In this document: in pieces, positions 8,442 through 17,212 of the stretch
How the letters are laid out: the number at the start of each line of letters is the position of its first letter
Position numbering within the stretch: the stretch's first letter is position 1
NCBI RefSeq assembly: GCF_013359935.1
Contig: NZ_JABMCB010000206.1
Span: 1-64,000, forward strand
Length of the DNA stretch: 64,000 nucleotides
Direction of reading: 5' to 3'
Source: Paenibacillus xylanilyticus
GTDB taxonomy: Bacteria; Bacillota; Bacilli; Paenibacillales; Paenibacillaceae
Translations under genes and position numbers: made by a program
Notes under the pieces: generated by a model
Databases searched by the model: none
What the model was told of the DNA's origin: nothing
The model's input: only the letters and a program-made list of their open reading frames with translations

Positions 8442-8984
8442 ATGTTACCTTTTCAAGTAAATGAATCGATTTTAATAAAACTAATTCGACTGCAAGAAAG
8501 AGATGAATTATACACGTTAATTGATGAGAACAGAGCACATCTTCGAGAGTGGTTGCTTTGGGTAGATAAACGACAATCACCAATAGACTTAGATCCAATC
8601 CTAGCGATGTGGATACAAAATTATGAAGATAGAAACGGCTTTGATGCCGGTGTGTGGCGTGATGGTAAACTGGTTGGAATGATAGGCCTTCACTACATTG
8701 ATTGGAAGAATAAAGTAACAAGTATTGGATATTTTTTGGCTGAATCAGCTGAGGGTAAAGGGATTATTACAAAATCAATCACAAGACTACTCGAAATCTT
8801 ATTCAGTGAGTTGAAATTAAATCGAATAATCATACAGTGTGCAGAAACTAACCTTAAAAGCAGGTCTGTACCAGAACGTATTGGTTTTATAAATGAGGGC
8901 ATTTCGAGAGAAGCACAATGGCTTTATGATCATTACGAAAATATTGTGACATATAGCATGTTATCAAGTGATTGGAATACTTAA
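8442..8984 (+). CDS. GNAT acetyltransferase, RimJ/RimL type
   Basis: This 180-residue protein resembles ribosomal-protein N-acetyltransferases and their antibiotic-modifying relatives. It has RLQERDELYTLIDENRAHLREWL at the N-terminus, an IGYFLAESAEGKGIITKSI segment with the A-E-G-K-G-I loop, and NLKSRSVPERIGFINEGISR near the C-terminus. It probably acetylates an N-terminal or side-chain amine. An in-frame ATG at 8436 sits directly on the GGGGG motif, so the ATG at 8442 with correct spacing is the better start. Confidence 0.85.
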   Translation: MLPFQVNESILIKLIRLQERDELYTLIDENRAHLREWLLWVDKRQSPIDLDPILAMWIQNYEDRNGFDAGVWRDGKLVGMIGLHYIDWKNKVTSIGYFLAESAEGKGIITKSITRLLEILFSELKLNRIIIQCAETNLKSRSVPERIGFINEGISREAQWLYDHYENIVTYSMLSSDWNT

Positions 8985-9123
8985 ATGCTGCAAATTCGCA
9001 TATAACACATTATTCAATCACGGCTCCATGGGGTTGGTTTATAAGATGGGTTCCGGAGAGGATAATATCTTCGGGCCTATGAATGGGAATGTTAGCTGAA
9101 ATTAATGTAAAGGTGGTCAACAC

Positions 9124-9741
9124 ATGAATCCAATTCTCAAACCATACGTAATGAATGTGAAATTATCTAATGATTTAAGGAATGATATTCACTCTTTCTT
9201 TGAAGCCCATCATGATCAGGAAACTTTACAACATACATTAACCGTCGCCACCGAAGCTAAGCGCGTAGCAGGATTATTTGGTGCCCACCCTCAAAAGGCA
9301 GAACAAGCGGGATTATTACATGATATTAGCAACGTGGTTCCAGTAAATGAAATGCTGAATTTAGCCAATGGATTGTCGATAGAAATCTTGGATGAAGAAA
9401 ATAAATACGATAGAATCATCCACCAAAAGTTATCTAGAGCTATGGCAAAAGAAATATTTAATATCAATGATCAAGAAATATTAAATGCAATCGAATGTCA
9501 TACCACTCTTAAACCACAATCAAGTTTATTGGATAAAGTTCTTTTCATTTCCGACAAAATATCATGGGACTTACCAGGAGAACATAACTATCTGGAAGAG
9601 ATACGAGATAAAGTAAATGAGTATCAACTTAATGAAGGGATACTTATCTATCTCAACCAGGTGTGGGAACAACGCAATAAACTTAAATTAGTACATCCTT
9701 GGCTTATTGAAGCGAGAGATGAATTGTTGAAAGTGAAATAA
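9124..9741 (+). CDS. HD-domain hydrolase, YqeK-like (symmetrical Ap4A hydrolase family)
   Basis: The 205-residue protein has the HD pattern in order: LQHTLTVATEAK (first His), AGLLHDIS (HD dyad, near residue 62), IIHQKLSRAMA, ECHTT (near residue 125) and LFISDKI (final Asp). This matches YqeK, which cleaves diadenosine tetraphosphate to ADP. It is unlike the usual chromosomal yqeK because it is not beside nadD or rsfS, so it is likely a paralogue with related nucleotide substrate. AAGGTGG precedes the ATG. Confidence 0.75.
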   Translation: MNPILKPYVMNVKLSNDLRNDIHSFFEAHHDQETLQHTLTVATEAKRVAGLFGAHPQKAEQAGLLHDISNVVPVNEMLNLANGLSIEILDEENKYDRIIHQKLSRAMAKEIFNINDQEILNAIECHTTLKPQSSLLDKVLFISDKISWDLPGEHNYLEEIRDKVNEYQLNEGILIYLNQVWEQRNKLKLVHPWLIEARDELLKVK

Positions 9742-9874
9742 TGAGAGCGTTAACATTTTAACGCATTCTAAACCATCTTGGTTCATGTATGAATACGAGA
9801 GAGGTGAGAAGATGATATATCGGAGGAAAGCTCAGAAATAAGTGTTACATGCATAAACAATTCTGGAGGTTATT

Positions 9875-10453
9875 ATGAGAGAAATAGATTATACGGATTA
9901 TTATTGGCAAGATAAAAAGGTAAGATTGCGAGCAATACAGGAGGAGGACTGGGAAAGTTGCTACGTAAGTGATTTTGACACTCCCGCTCGAATTTTATTG
10001 GAATGTGCTATTGAGTTACCGCCTACCATGTCAGGAGCCAAAAAATTCGTAGAAGGAAATGCGAACTTCTCTTCTACGAATGGACGAATCATGTTCACGA
10101 TTGAAAACTTGGATGGCGATAGCGTGGGAGGTATCAATTTAAACAGCATCGACGAGAGAAATGGGACATTTAGTATAGGAATTGTAATAGATAAAGAGTA
10201 CCGAGGTATGGGATACGGCACAAGTGCTATGAAAATTTTACTAAAATATGCATTCCTGGAACGGAGACTTCATAAGTTCAATGACTATGTTCTTGAAGGT
10301 AATGAAGGCTCAGCGAAGATGATGAGGAAGCTCGGCTGTGTGCAAGAAGGTGTCCGACGCCAAGTCGTGTATATCAACGGAAAACATTTAGATTTTATCT
10401 TGTTTGGACTAACGAAAGATGAATTTATAGAAACGTTATCTAAAGAGAATTAG
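9875..10453 (+). CDS. GNAT acetyltransferase, RimJ/RimL type
   Basis: The 192-residue protein contains KKVRLRAIQEEDWES at the start, the IGIVIDKEYRGMGYGTSAMK segment with R-G-M-G-Y-G acetyl-CoA loop, and EGSAKMMRKLGCVQEGVRR near the end. The last motif is characteristic of the RimJ/RimL and spermidine-acetyltransferase-like group. GGAGG lies 7 bases before the ATG. A terminator follows at about 10560. Confidence 0.85.
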   Translation: MREIDYTDYYWQDKKVRLRAIQEEDWESCYVSDFDTPARILLECAIELPPTMSGAKKFVEGNANFSSTNGRIMFTIENLDGDSVGGINLNSIDERNGTFSIGIVIDKEYRGMGYGTSAMKILLKYAFLERRLHKFNDYVLEGNEGSAKMMRKLGCVQEGVRRQVVYINGKHLDFILFGLTKDEFIETLSKEN

Positions 10454-10559
10454 AACCAATATTTCCAAATAAATTAATTTGTTGTAAGATAGAACAATCA
10501 ATTTCGGCCAGAACATTATGCTGTTCAGAAAAGTATGAATGGTTTTCTAACTAAAACGG

Positions 10560-10585
10560 AAGGAGGGAAGAAATTCTCTCCTTTT
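10560..10585 (+). terminator. Intrinsic terminator
   Basis: AAGGAGGGAA pairs with TTCTCTCCTT (one G-T pair) around a four-base loop and runs into T residues. It follows the GNAT gene and lies before the DUF5662-like gene. Confidence 0.65.
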
Positions 10586-10627
10586 CTTGTACATGAGTGA
10601 CACCTGCAGATCATTCAGAAGAGGAGG

Positions 10628-11104
10628 ATGAATATTTTCAAGACTTATTGGAGGTATTTCCTATATGTAGTAGATCATAAATTAAATGTCCTCATAGAAT
10701 GCTGGAAAGCAGGATTATACTATCAGGGATTGAAGCATGATATGTCCAAATTTTCCCTCAAGGAATTCATTCCCTATGCTCGAAAGTTTTATTCTGATCA
10801 AAAAAGTGAAGAGATTGAAAAGAAATGGAGATATGCATGGTTGCATCATCAATACCATAATAAGCATCATTGGGAGTACTGGGTAGTAAATCAATATGAA
10901 AGAAAAGCTTTGCCGATGCCGAGGAAGTACCTCATTGAGATGGTATGTGATTGGGAGTCGTTTTCAAGAAAATGGGGGCGTAAAGTAAAGGAAAGCAATC
11001 TGGCAGAAAGAATGATGACATCAGACAAAATCATCCTGCATGAAGATACAAGGAAAGAGCTTCAGGAGTTATTAACTAAATCAAAAGAAAAGAAGAAGAA
11101 ATGA
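10628..11104 (+). CDS. DUF5662-like protein
   Basis: The 158-residue soluble protein is rich in Trp, Tyr and His: GLKHDMSKFSLKEFIPYARK, HHQYHNKHHWEYWV, and MVCDWESFSRKWG. These fit the DUF5662 group, whose spaced histidines and Asp suggest metal binding and perhaps an HD-like hydrolase fold, but no function is established. It ends in a lysine-rich tail. The GAGGAGG site directly abuts the ATG at 10628, which is unusually close, so the real start might be a non-standard codon a few bases in. Confidence 0.65.
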   Translation: MNIFKTYWRYFLYVVDHKLNVLIECWKAGLYYQGLKHDMSKFSLKEFIPYARKFYSDQKSEEIEKKWRYAWLHHQYHNKHHWEYWVVNQYERKALPMPRKYLIEMVCDWESFSRKWGRKVKESNLAERMMTSDKIILHEDTRKELQELLTKSKEKKKK

Positions 11105-11219
11105 AACATCGTAAACGAGAGCATATATCACATATGTGTTTCGCATGTGTTAGTTTAACACCATTGGTTTGCCCGCGATCATCGCGCAGATTGGATAAAC
11201 CCATGAAAGGAGAAAAAAT

Positions 11220-11768
11220 ATGCCTCAATTCCCCGTTTTAGAAACAGAAAGATTAATACTAAGGCAGATTACATCAGAGGATTCAAAGGATATATTTCAT
11301 TATTTCTCTATGGATGAAGTTACAAAGTTTTATGATGTGGAGAGTTTTACGAGCATTGAACAAGCAGAAGAACTAATTCAAAGATGGAATGAAAGATTTG
11401 AAAAAGAACAGGCCATTCGCTGGGGAATCACACTGAAGTCGGAAAACAGAGTCATTGGAACGTGTGGATTTCATGGTAGGATGAAAAATCATTATAAAGC
11501 GGCAATAGGATATGAATTAGCATGGGAATATTGGCAGCAAGGTTACATAACCGAGGTGACTCAGAAGATCATTGAATTTGGATTTAACCATTTTGAATTA
11601 AACCGGATTGAGGCATTTGTAGAACCAGAGAATGTGGGGTCAAGAAAGGTACTTGAGAAAATAGGCTTTAGAGAAGAAGGGATTTTGAAAGAACACTATT
11701 ATTGGAAAAATCGATTTGTTGATACGGCCATTTATGCTTTAATTAAGAAGGATTATAAAGTGCGTTAA
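11220..11768 (+). CDS. GNAT acetyltransferase, RimJ/RimL type
   Basis: The 182-residue protein begins LETERLILRQITSEDSKDIF, the hallmark of RimJ/RimL-like N-acetyltransferases. It carries IGYELAWEYWQQGYITEVTQ in place of the standard acetyl-CoA segment (W-Q-Q-G-Y-I loop) and VGSRKVLEKIGFREEGILK at the end. Its acceptor may be an N-terminal residue of a protein or a drug-like amine. AAAGGAG precedes the ATG. The gene at 47144 encodes a similar but frameshifted protein. Confidence 0.88.
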   Translation: MPQFPVLETERLILRQITSEDSKDIFHYFSMDEVTKFYDVESFTSIEQAEELIQRWNERFEKEQAIRWGITLKSENRVIGTCGFHGRMKNHYKAAIGYELAWEYWQQGYITEVTQKIIEFGFNHFELNRIEAFVEPENVGSRKVLEKIGFREEGILKEHYYWKNRFVDTAIYALIKKDYKVR

Positions 11769-11843
11769 GGAATGGGTTCAATCATCAAAGCTTTCAATTA
11801 GCTAACATGTATAGCTGAAGATATTTATTTATGTGGTGAGGAA

Positions 11844-12335
11844 ATGGCTTGGAATATTGGATTACTTTGTATCAAAACAGAACTAAATAAAGTGGATGAT
11901 ATTCTAGATGTCTTTTACAAATCGGAAGATGGGTTACATTTTGAAGACGTTACTTCCTTTTCAATGGAAGATGCTCTTGGGGTTGGGGAACAGCAGCCCT
12001 GGATAATAATTGTTGATACACAAGGTCGATTTATCAATGACGTGAGTTTTCCACTGCAGTTATCAAAACAGTATAAAGTTAAAACGTTTTGGATCTCGGA
12101 GAAGCTCATTTATAGAGATTATTATTTCAATTTCTTGAAAAAAGGCGGATTAAAAAGCGAAGTTGTTGGTATAGATGGAGGACTAAAATATCTAAATTCT
12201 AAGGGCATTCAGGCAATAGATAAATGGGGAGAAACCATAATATTTCAAATCATAGAGAATGAGATCTTCAATAGAAAGACTACGAAATATGGTACGAGCC
12301 TTAATGAAATAAGATACCTGAAGTATGAATTATGA
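11844..12335 (+). CDS. Uncharacterised protein
   Basis: I do not recognise this 163-residue protein. It is soluble with alternating strands and helices, and opens MAWNIGLLCIKTE. A Gly/Gln-rich turn (GVGEQQPWIIIVDTQGRF) and a later VVGIDGG segment stand out. There is no signal peptide or obvious catalytic motif. A GTGAGGAA site precedes the ATG. It stands between a GNAT and a HAD phosphatase in the same direction, but gaps of about 75 bp argue against tight coupling. Confidence 0.6.
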   Translation: MAWNIGLLCIKTELNKVDDILDVFYKSEDGLHFEDVTSFSMEDALGVGEQQPWIIIVDTQGRFINDVSFPLQLSKQYKVKTFWISEKLIYRDYYFNFLKKGGLKSEVVGIDGGLKYLNSKGIQAIDKWGETIIFQIIENEIFNRKTTKYGTSLNEIRYLKYEL

Positions 12336-12409
12336 ATTAGTTCAGGGTGGTACGGTGAGAGCTGGATGATCAGTAACCCATAAGGAATTTAATCAGAAAG
12401 GAGTAAGCC

Positions 12410-12952
12410 ATGACTAAACAAAATGTAGACGTTCAAGCGGTCTTTATGGATAGAGATGGGACGATTGGGGGTACAGGTCACTTTATCCATCCCAGGGATT
12501 TCAAGTTATACCCGAATGCTCAGGAAGCTATAACTCTTTTAAAGAAAAATGGAATCAAGGTGTTTGCAGTTACGAATCAGTATAGAATTTCACGTGGAGA
12601 GGCTACTGTTCAAGATTTCGAAGAACAATTTAGTGAATATGGATTCGACCAATCCTATATATGCCCCCATGAACAAGAATGCGGTTGTAGAAAACCGAAA
12701 CCTGGCATGTTGTTAGAAGCGGCAGAGCAGCACCATTTAGACTTATCGAGGTGTATCGTTATTGGTGACGTGGGGGATACCGACATGCTGGCTGCATACG
12801 CAGTAGGAGCGAAAAAGATCATGGTAAGAACAGGTTGGGGAGAATCCTCATTAACAACATACAGAAATAAGTGGATAGAGACGGAGCCTGATTACATAGC
12901 AGAAGATATTTTAGATGCAGTACACTGGATCATTAATGAAAGCAATCTTTAA
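12410..12952 (+). CDS. HAD-IIIA family phosphatase (GmhB/HisB-N-like)
   Basis: The 180-residue protein has the HAD motifs DRDGT (nucleophile Asp, near residue 14), VTNQ (motif II), KPKPGML (motif III Lys) and VIGDVGDTDM (motif IV), plus a zinc-knuckle-like CPHEQECGCRKP. These define the D,D-heptose-1,7-bisphosphate/histidinol-phosphate phosphatase group. The second Cys/His ligand pattern is close to GmhB. With no heptose genes around, the substrate is uncertain; it is likely a small sugar or metabolite phosphate. AAAGGAG precedes the ATG. Confidence 0.8.
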   Translation: MTKQNVDVQAVFMDRDGTIGGTGHFIHPRDFKLYPNAQEAITLLKKNGIKVFAVTNQYRISRGEATVQDFEEQFSEYGFDQSYICPHEQECGCRKPKPGMLLEAAEQHHLDLSRCIVIGDVGDTDMLAAYAVGAKKIMVRTGWGESSLTTYRNKWIETEPDYIAEDILDAVHWIINESNL

Positions 12953-13038
12953 AGCTTTTAAAAGAGGGAACATCATATAACAACAATAGCAGACAAACGG
13001 TAATTTAAGCCAAATATTTGAGATAGGAGAGGGTGCTC

Positions 13039-13902
13039 ATGAAATATCTTACAAAGGAATGGTATGAATTATGCCAACAGATCAGCCTGCACTCTGGTAT
13101 GAGAGTACATAGCGGAGCTCATCAACTGGATGAAGCTCTTTATTTGCGACTGTATAAAAGAAAAGAAAAAGAGCATGTAAAGTTTCAACGAGATGTTTAT
13201 AATGTCGACCCCCGTTACATGCTGGAGCAGGATGGTGCGGTTCTTGTGCGTGCGGAGAAATTTATTAGCGGGGATGAGGTAACGGAAGAGGATACGATGG
13301 TTTATCATATGCCGCCTGAAGAAAGAGAGCATATAGAGAAATTAATTGCAGATTATGATGCGAGGCCGCCTTTTGATGAGTTGAGCAGCAGGCAAGAGTT
13401 TAAAAGTAACCTGGAATGGAATTGCGAAAACAAGATTGCACGATTACCGAAAGAGATCTATGACCAAATTGCGGATATACGTGTATTTGGCCTAGGTTAT
13501 TGCACTAGAGAGGTTATGCGCCAGTTGAAAAAACAGAGCAAAATAAATGAAGCACAAATGCAGCTTATCTCAAAAGAATATAGGGAGGCGCAGCTAGCTG
13601 AACCTATTCCCGAACATATTCGCAATCAAGTCCATTTCCATGATTGCACTGTGACGGAGTTGGTCTCGGATACGGACTTGGTCATTCGATTCGATACACG
13701 TGGAGGCTTCACTAATTTGAATAAAGTCACGTTTGTTGCACCCGAGATCATCAAGCAAGAGGAGCACATTGTCCGTAGTTACTGGCTTTATCATGAAATG
13801 TATCGTATCGAGAATGGATATGAAGTACATATGCTTTTTGATGGTGCAGAGATGTCAGAACTGATCATTCAGTGCCAGGATATTGTTGTAGAAGAAGAGT
13901 GA
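13039..13902 (+). CDS. DUF4085 family protein
   Basis: The 287-residue protein begins KYLTKEWYELCQQ and contains RVFGLGYCTREVMRQLK and FHDCTV ... DTRGGFTNLNKVTF, the pattern I know from DUF4085 proteins of Bacillus and Paenibacillus. Their function is unknown. It is cytosolic, charged and without membrane segments. The ATG at 13039 is preferred to the GTG at 13033 because AGGAGAGGG (13025-13033) is then correctly spaced. Its neighbours give no clue to its role. Confidence 0.75.
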   Translation: MKYLTKEWYELCQQISLHSGMRVHSGAHQLDEALYLRLYKRKEKEHVKFQRDVYNVDPRYMLEQDGAVLVRAEKFISGDEVTEEDTMVYHMPPEEREHIEKLIADYDARPPFDELSSRQEFKSNLEWNCENKIARLPKEIYDQIADIRVFGLGYCTREVMRQLKKQSKINEAQMQLISKEYREAQLAEPIPEHIRNQVHFHDCTVTELVSDTDLVIRFDTRGGFTNLNKVTFVAPEIIKQEEHIVRSYWLYHEMYRIENGYEVHMLFDGAEMSELIIQCQDIVVEEE

Positions 13903-13976
13903 ACGGCAGAACGAAGTGTGATCGTTGCAAGCTGCAGTAATTTTTATTAACTCTATTGAAAGGGAGGTACTACTAA

Positions 13977-14450
13977 ATGGGGATGTCTGATTACTATAAA
14001 AACCTTAGGCAAAAGATCGGAAACGAGCTCATATTTATGCCAGGTGTCGCTGCAATTATTCGAAATGAACAAGGAGAGATCCTGTTCGGGCGTAAACACA
14101 ATGAATCAACTTGGGGGTTAATTGCAGGAGCAATTGAGATTGGAGAAACACCAGCTCAAGCGGTGGTCAGAGAAGCATTCGAGGAGACGGGGCTTTTCAT
14201 TGTACCGGATAAGATTATTGGAGTCTACGGCGGTGAAGATCAACGTTTTACATATCATAATGGTCATCAGGTTGAATACTTAACTATTGTATTTGAATGC
14301 AGCATTCAATCAGGACAACTAAGATCAAATAATGAAGAGATGAAGGATTTGCAATTCTTCTCTGTGTATAAGCTTCCAGTCATAACCAACCATTACCCGG
14401 ATTACATTTTCAGTTCCAATCAAGAAGAACGTGCGCATTTTATCAAATAA
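13977..14450 (+). CDS. NUDIX hydrolase
   Basis: The 157-residue protein has a complete NUDIX box G-x5-E-x7-R-E-x-x-E-E-x-G (GAIEIGETPAQAVVREAFEE, continuing TGL), near residues 57-79. It should hydrolyse a nucleoside diphosphate linked to another moiety, with Mg2+ held by the REFEE-like glutamates. The N-terminal YYKNLRQKIGNELIFMPG segment is common in a group of Firmicute NUDIX proteins. GGGAGG precedes the ATG. It is one of three intact and one broken NUDIX genes in the window. Confidence 0.85.
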   Translation: MGMSDYYKNLRQKIGNELIFMPGVAAIIRNEQGEILFGRKHNESTWGLIAGAIEIGETPAQAVVREAFEETGLFIVPDKIIGVYGGEDQRFTYHNGHQVEYLTIVFECSIQSGQLRSNNEEMKDLQFFSVYKLPVITNHYPDYIFSSNQEERAHFIK

Positions 14451-14534
14451 TCCAATGTACATATATGGGAAGAGACTTGATGGTATCGACATGGAATGGA
14501 CCACCAGTACATTGTCCGGTATTTGTGATGGGTA

Positions 14535-14684
14535 TTGCGTTTTGAAGAAAACTTGCCGAACACAGAAATCCCTAAGTCTATAGAAGTGATTTTAAAAGTA
14601 TTAGGGTGCACTTTGGTGATTCTAGGGATCATTTGGTTCTGGTTTTCAGAAGAATTTTATCGATATTGGTTTGAATCGGAATAG
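14535..14684 (+). CDS. Possible small membrane protein
   Basis: A 49-codon TTG-started frame encodes one hydrophobic segment (about residues 18-36, VILKVLGCTLVILGIIWFWF) between charged ends. The ribosome binding site is weak (GATGGG). It could be a true small membrane protein or the end of a decayed gene, since coding-like sequence begins earlier (about 14480) in other frames. It is in the same direction as the neighbouring genes. Confidence 0.35.
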   Translation: MRFEENLPNTEIPKSIEVILKVLGCTLVILGIIWFWFSEEFYRYWFESE

Positions 14685-14713
14685 TACAGATCATATAAGC
14701 AGGAGTGAAATCA

Positions 14714-15577
14714 ATGAAAGCATGGTTGTTAGATTATTATCCACCGAATAATACGATTGAGTTTAGCGACTCCGAGGAGTTGGATCAGATTTACGAGGCA
14801 TTAGGAAGTGAAAATCCATTAATTCAGGAATGGTCTACGCCTACAGTTGAATTTAACGATGTGGGAAAACCAGCTGATATTTTAAACAGATACTCGGGAG
14901 CACTGGTTATTAGTAACAAAGTGAAAAATTTATTGGAACAGAATCATATCAAACATATTGAATTTCTTCCTCTCTCAACATCTACAAGTGAGGAATATTA
15001 TATTCTTCACGTATTGAGCATCATTGATTGTATAGATCCGGAGAACTCTAAAGTTAGAACTTATTATGACGGCATTCCAGAGTTCGATGAATATTCACTC
15101 GTTCTGGATCAAGCAGCATTACAGGGACAACACATATTCAGAATCAAACTTCCAATTGGGGATAGAAAATTACCTTACATATATGTTTCAGATTCATTGC
15201 AAGAAATATTAAGTCAATCCATCGTGGGTTATCAATTAGTTGAGACATGGGACTCCGAATTTTCATGGAAAGCCAAAGAAGAAGAGCATGAACGGATGAG
15301 TAAAGAAATTGATAACTCCCTTCTAGAAATGTTTGATTTTGACAAAGCCAAGAAGTTTGCTCGCAAAAATAAGGGTCATGTGGTGTATTCGGGTAAGTGG
15401 GCAATCAAGGCAGATAAGGATAAGCGAATTTGGCTAGGAAACCTACAACTGGACGGGAGCTATTCATGGATAATGCCGATCTATTACCCACCGATTTTGT
15501 TAGGACTTCAGTGGGGGATAACGGAAAAAGGAAAATCGATGTTTAGTCGACTGAAAGAGAGTATGGGTTTTATATAA
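14714..15577 (+). CDS. Imm11 (DUF1629)-like immunity-type protein
   Basis: The 287-residue soluble protein has the segments SGALVISNKVKNLLEQ, IEFLPLS and YYILHVLSIIDCIDPENSKV, which resemble the Imm11/DUF1629 domain of polymorphic-toxin immunity proteins. Such proteins usually bind and neutralise a cognate secreted toxin. No toxin gene or Rhs/WXG/YeeF-type carrier is next to it, so it may be an orphan immunity gene or have been recruited to another task. The ATG at 14714 is chosen because AGGAG (14701-14705) is well spaced; a GTG at 14705 is not. Confidence 0.6.
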   Translation: MKAWLLDYYPPNNTIEFSDSEELDQIYEALGSENPLIQEWSTPTVEFNDVGKPADILNRYSGALVISNKVKNLLEQNHIKHIEFLPLSTSTSEEYYILHVLSIIDCIDPENSKVRTYYDGIPEFDEYSLVLDQAALQGQHIFRIKLPIGDRKLPYIYVSDSLQEILSQSIVGYQLVETWDSEFSWKAKEEEHERMSKEIDNSLLEMFDFDKAKKFARKNKGHVVYSGKWAIKADKDKRIWLGNLQLDGSYSWIMPIYYPPILLGLQWGITEKGKSMFSRLKESMGFI

Positions 15578-15667
15578 CAAGCGTTTGAAGAATACTGATC
15601 GGCTTGCATCAATAAAGTATAAGAAGAAACTACATTATAAATGCTGGGATGTGAGTAGGTGGTAGTA

Positions 15668-16039
15668 TTGTCTTCGATATTGTTTTCCGTCCTGATTCTG
15701 ATTGTCATTCTATTTCAAGTTGCACTCGCTGCAGGTATGCCGTGGGGAGAGGCTGCCATGGGAGGCAAGTTTCCCGGGAAATATCCCACATCCATGCGTT
15801 ATGCCTGTTTACTCCAGATCACCATTCTTGTATTCATTGGTTTAGTTGTCCTGAGTAAAGCGGGGGTGCTATTGCCTCAGTGGTCTGCGTTTGCAGATAC
15901 AGCGATCAGGTTTATCGTTGCATATTTGGTGCTGGGGACAATATTAAATCTTATTACGAGAAGCGTATGGGAACGAAGAATCTGGGCGCCCGTAACGATA
16001 CTGCTGCTTATCACAAGTATCATTATTGCTGTTTCATAA
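15668..16039 (+). CDS. Four-helix membrane protein, uncharacterised
   Basis: The protein of about 123 residues is highly hydrophobic, with probable transmembrane segments near residues 5-25, 47-66, 78-98 and 105-122. The loop GMPWGEAAMGGKFPGKYP after the first helix is a recurring motif in a family of small Bacillales membrane proteins, but I cannot name it. TTG 15668 with TAGGTGG upstream suits better than GTG 15659. Confidence 0.65.
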   Translation: MSSILFSVLILIVILFQVALAAGMPWGEAAMGGKFPGKYPTSMRYACLLQITILVFIGLVVLSKAGVLLPQWSAFADTAIRFIVAYLVLGTILNLITRSVWERRIWAPVTILLLITSIIIAVS

Positions 16040-16095
16040 ATAACGATTCTATTCATTGATATAAAGGGGTGATTCCATTGGTAAAACAATAAAAT

Positions 16096-16141
16096 GAGAA
16101 AAATCCATCGTTTAAAACTATAATGACATGCGATTTTTCTC
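16096..16141 (+). terminator. Hairpin, possible terminator
   Basis: GAGAAAAATC (16096-16105) and GATTTTTCTC (16132-16141) are perfectly complementary around a 26-base loop. It lies between the membrane protein gene and the metallo-beta-lactamase-fold gene. The T-rich downstream arm is modest, so termination is only likely. Confidence 0.4.
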
Positions 16142-16175
16142 TTACTATCAAAATTATAAATAGAGGAGAATTGAC

Positions 16176-17030
16176 ATGTTAAATAAATTAAGTGAATCCA
16201 TCTATTACTTATCTAACCAAAATGATAAAGATAGACCGACATTAGGGTTAGTTTGCGGGGATCAGTACAGTCTTGTGATTGATGGTGGGAATTCCGTTCA
16301 ACATGCTAAAGACTTTTTGCAGGAAATAAGCCGTTTAAATGTACCACCCGTTAAATACTTGGCCATTACACATGCTCATTGGGATCATTTTTTAGGAATG
16401 AATGAATTCAATGCGACGATCATTGTTAATAGACTAACCCATCAATTGATCAATGTTTGGAGAAACTATTCGTATGATGACTATTCACTCAATGAATATG
16501 TAAAGTCAAACAAGATGAGTTCACATTGTATGGAGATCATACAAAATGAAATACCGATGAGAGACTCGTTTAAATTAAATACTCCTGATATCATTTTTGA
16601 ACATTCTCTCCAGATTGATTTGGGGAATAAAATTTGTATTCTTGAGAGAATTCGAAGTACGCATACGGATGACTCAACCATTGTGTACATTCCAGATGAA
16701 AAAACCATTTTCCTGGGAGATAGCGCGTATGGAACAATTACAAATTCACTATTTCATTTCAAGCAAGCTCTGTTGCTGCTCATGATACAGGACATCCAAA
16801 AGTATGATGCCGATCATTTCTTACTTGGGCATGAATCCATTTGTGATCTGGATGAGATGGACGTGTTTTGGAGAGAACTTATCTCCTGTAGTAGAGCTGT
16901 GACATCCACATCATTAGATTGCGCAATAGAAACCTTTGAAAAAGATCATCAGCGGACTCCCAATGAAAATGAGATGTTCTTTTTAAAAGCGTTTGTTAAC
17001 GATCAACGATTGAAGTCAAAGCAAGGATAG
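16176..17030 (+). CDS. Metallo-beta-lactamase-fold hydrolase
   Basis: The 284-residue protein has the motif HAHWDHFLGM (H-x-H-x-D-H) near residue 68, a later GDSAYG around residue 185 for the bridging Asp, and LGHES near residue 212 for the last His, with a C-terminal helical extension. The fold binds two metal ions, usually zinc, and hydrolyses esters, amides or thioesters. The lineage is the generic glyoxalase-II-like group rather than the antibiotic-hydrolysing beta-lactamases. GAGGAGAA precedes the ATG; a strong terminator follows. Confidence 0.85.
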   Translation: MLNKLSESIYYLSNQNDKDRPTLGLVCGDQYSLVIDGGNSVQHAKDFLQEISRLNVPPVKYLAITHAHWDHFLGMNEFNATIIVNRLTHQLINVWRNYSYDDYSLNEYVKSNKMSSHCMEIIQNEIPMRDSFKLNTPDIIFEHSLQIDLGNKICILERIRSTHTDDSTIVYIPDEKTIFLGDSAYGTITNSLFHFKQALLLLMIQDIQKYDADHFLLGHESICDLDEMDVFWRELISCSRAVTSTSLDCAIETFEKDHQRTPNENEMFFLKAFVNDQRLKSKQG

Positions 17031-17097
17031 ACAGTTTAACGTGCATATGTAATATCCATGCTGCATGGCGTGCGCTTCTTGAAGTAACCTTTAAACC

Positions 17098-17131
17098 AAG
17101 AGCCCTGACATTTATGTCAAAGGGCTCTTTT
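17098..17131 (+). terminator. Intrinsic terminator
   Basis: AAGAGCCCT and AGGGCTCTT frame an inner GACAT/ATGTC pairing and lead into a T run. It ends the metallo-beta-lactamase-fold transcript and separates it from the operon that follows. Confidence 0.8.
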
Positions 17132-17212
17132 AATCATTGCCGGTCGTCAATTATACTAATGGGAGTTTACCCCATACATAGAAAACGATCAACGGAGAGG
17201 AGAGGCTCTACT

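Noticed and set aside
8350..9030. Similar segments (TAACAAATTATTC-like) at about 8390 and 9010
   Set aside because: They share only short runs; similarity is too weak to call a repeat without alignment.
17114..17212. N-terminal extension of the Ser/Cys-tailed protein
   Set aside because: It overlaps a terminator and lacks a ribosome site; the ATG at 17213 has a strong one.
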